Shown in pieces: positions 61,765 through 64,000 of a stretch of DNA of 64,000 nucleotides. Within the stretch, counting starts at the first letter, position 1. The number at the start of each line of letters is the position of its first letter. The notes beneath the pieces are model-generated. The model was given only the letters and a program-made list of their open reading frames with translations. It ran no database searches and was not told where the DNA came from. The position numbers and the translations under genes were made by a program. The stretch is from Pithys albifrons albifrons (taxonomy: Eukaryota > Chordata > Aves > Passeriformes > Thamnophilidae): positions 18,348,561 through 18,412,560 of the forward strand of contig NC_092466.1 of the NCBI RefSeq assembly GCF_047495875.1. Direction: 5' to 3'.

Positions 61765-64000
61765 CCAAATAAACAAATAGCAGAGATCTTTAAAAAAAAC
61801 CAAAAAACAACAAGTAAAACATTTTAGTAAAATATTACTCAAGCTTGAATCAGAAATCTGTCAATGAAGAAAACAGTTTCTGTCACCAGTCATAAAGTTA
61901 GCAGCATCTGCCTTAGAGCAATTAAATGGTAGATAATACTATTCCACATGTCCTTACTGTTTTAAATTCCAAGCCTTGAGCAGGTAAGATAAGGCTTCAA
62001 GCCTTCCTGCAGACATGTATGCATTCCCTAAGAGTAGTGCAGAGTGCCTCAACCCAGGCTGAAGGCACACTTGGGAGGATACCTGTGCCGAGGAGGCCCA
62101 TGGATGTGTCCCCAGACCTTGTACAGCAAGGTGGCTTTGGGTGGGTTTACAACAGGAAAGCCTGGTGAGAAGGTGTGTCGGTTGGTTGCTTGGTTTGTGC
62201 TGACCTGCTTGCCTTTGAAGGGGTGATGCACAGAACACTCATAACAAATGCTATCAGTGGCACTAAGAAGGCCATACACTGATGCTGTTTTTCCCATCTA
62301 TCAACATCACCAGTCTGATTTGAGCTTCTGCCCCTCCTGAGGAAAACGTGCCTGTGTGGGCAAGCACAGCTGCAAGCCAGCCTGCACCCATGGCCCTCTG
62401 GGCACCCCACGGCTCCGAGGGAAGCCTTACTCACAAATGTACTTCTCATGCCAAGGGGCTGCCAAGTTTCTGCACTGAAAAGGCTACTGGAAACCCATGA
62501 GGCACAATGCTTAGGCACTGCCCGGTGGCAAGAGGGAACAGCCCTCACCGTGCCAGAATGGTGGCAGAATGACCGGCTTTGCAGCCTCATGGCTGATACC
62601 AAAATGCAAGGATGAGGATAATCAGTGCTATAATATTTACAAAAATTCCTTGCTACGCAGAGCAGATAGTATCTGATGTACTTTTAGCTAGCTCTGGTTT
62701 AGGCTTCTGTCTGTACATGCTTAACTTAGAGAGAAAAAAAGCAAGTGAATGGGGGGAAAAAACCACATACACAAGCATGAGGTGAAAAAAAAATTATCTG
62801 TAAGATTTTGTGTTGCATAAGTGCCCCTGGAACTAACCTGGTACATCTCCAAATAAAACAGAAATCTTTGATGCTTGGAAGTTTCTGTGTGGAATGACTC
62901 TGTAAATGTTTGCTGTAGATACTATCAATGGGCATATTTTATTTAAAGGGAGTGTATTAAAATTTAAAGCAAAGAAACTCTTCCCTCAGCCTGTGAACAC
63001 AACAAATACAACAGTTAGGTAGTAAAAACTGAATTGAAACTAGATTTAGGTGTTAACCTGTGTGTTTTACAGGTGAGCTGGAACAAAGACATGTTCAGGG
63101 CTGCTGCATACCCTGGGTTGGATGAGGAGCTCTCACTGAAAGCCCCAGCAGTCAGCAAACACTAGCTGGAGTTTTGTCCAAGGTACAGCCAATTCTTGCC
63201 AAATTACTGGTTTTCTGTGTTATGGAAGTGTGAAGACTTGGTGGTGGCTCACCATCTTCTTTTACATGCTATCATGTGCTGATTTGTAGACCAGGATAAA
63301 AAACACATGCACTGCCTTCACGCTTTAATCCCCAATGCAGCCTCCTTTATCTTGTTTTCCTCAAGAGTTGGTACTGGCAAAGGTGTGGATTACGAGCAGG
63401 ATAAGCTGCTTGACACCATTCCTTCTGCAGAGCACAGCAAGCCATACCCATCATCCAGCAGGAAGAACAAAAACATAAAGCTACGAAAAGATGTAGAACC
63501 ATGGAAATGGTTAGGTTTCCTCGAGGCTAGAACAACATTACAGCCTATATTTAGTGTCAGGTCCCTGTATGGACTAAAGTAGCCCAAGCTTTTGGTTCAC
63601 AGTCAAGTGGATATGGAAGAGAGACTGGAATGGCCGTGCAAAGGCTTGCTTCCAAGTATAACTAATTCAATTTTATTATTCCCATGCTGTAAAAAAATTC
63701 CAACATCTATTTAAGTTTTTCTTCTGATGGGAAATTTCAAAATGTCTACATTTCTTTTCACTTTTTTCACCAAAAATCCCCTGCTAGCAGGCTGCCAAAA
63801 GCAAATAATTTGACATGCAAGGGTTTTCTAAAGCTCATCCCTTTGTACAGCCAAAAGTTTGTTAAACGGTGTTTCCACAGCACGTTTGTTGTGATGAATC
63901 TTTGCTTTTCAGTGAAAAATTGTTGCATTGGCTAGCTAGTGTGCAGATCTTTGTAAAATACAGGCATTTAATTGTGTCCAAAAAGTTTACTGTGTGTGCC

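Larger units (their letters stand above)
55941..64000. other. Intergenic region downstream of PANK1
   Basis: About 8 kb. Apart from the 5S-derived element and an A-rich tract I see no exon, RNA gene or recognised transposon. In mammals the next gene in this direction is SLC16A12; I looked for its conserved start (PDGGWGWMIV) and did not find it. Open frames of 128-151 codons (58,358; 58,929; minus 62,602) resemble no family known to me. Confidence 0.65.

Noticed and set aside
62147..62602. 151-codon minus-strand frame
   Set aside because: Cys/Ser/His-rich translation without a domain pattern; no splice context.
63307..63582. 91-codon plus-strand frame near the right edge
   Set aside because: Examined for SLC16A12 or other conserved protein sequence; none seen.
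1..64000. CRISPR arrays, operons, tRNA genes, bacterial insertion sequences
   Set aside because: None seen; the sequence is vertebrate nuclear DNA.

Overview
The window is vertebrate nuclear DNA, almost certainly from a bird. Its genes are split by GT-AG introns, there are two CpG islands, there is a 5'-truncated CR1 LINE of the avian/reptilian type plus an older CR1 remnant, and there are no Alu, L1 or other mammalian repeats. The species cannot be named from the sequence alone. The gene order (KIF20B and PANK1 head to head, miR-107 inside PANK1) matches the mammalian locus (human 10q23).

Layout. (1) Positions 1-12,460, minus strand: the 5' part of KIF20B (kinesin-6, MPP1). A non-coding first exon lies in a CpG island and ten coding exons (exons 2-11) follow. 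They give 419 complete codons plus two bases of the next, covering the N-terminus and most of the motor domain. The remaining exons lie beyond position 1. (2) 12,460-29,850: about 17 kb of intergenic DNA with a probable solo LTR (about 14.2-15.4 kb), a CR1 copy (24.53-24.80 kb), an ancient CR1 remnant (about 28.1-28.45 kb) and simple repeats. No protein-coding gene was found there. (3) 29,850-55,930, plus strand: complete PANK1 (pantothenate kinase 1). Two alternative first exons, alpha and beta, lie about 0.5 kb apart in one CpG island and both splice in phase 1 to six shared exons. The predicted proteins are 451 aa (alpha) and 373 aa (beta). Intron 5 holds the miR-107 hairpin. The 3'UTR has several AATAAA signals. 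(4) 55,930-64,000: about 8 kb of gene-free DNA with a 5S-rRNA-derived element on the minus strand at about 56.5-56.8 kb.

Function. PANK1 catalyses the first, rate-controlling step of coenzyme A synthesis. Its intron carries miR-107, a microRNA of the miR-103/107 family whose other members sit in PANK2 and PANK3, so the transcript couples CoA synthesis to post-transcriptional control. KIF20B is an M-phase/cytokinesis motor; its promoter has a CCAAT box and a CHR-like hexamer, as expected of a cell-cycle gene.

I did not find a previously undescribed system. The points most worth checking are a miR-107 seed match just after the PANK1 stop codon, a composite 5S-derived element, an LTR with a 133-bp internal duplication, and the short avian PANK1-alpha N-terminus with an in-frame uORF.
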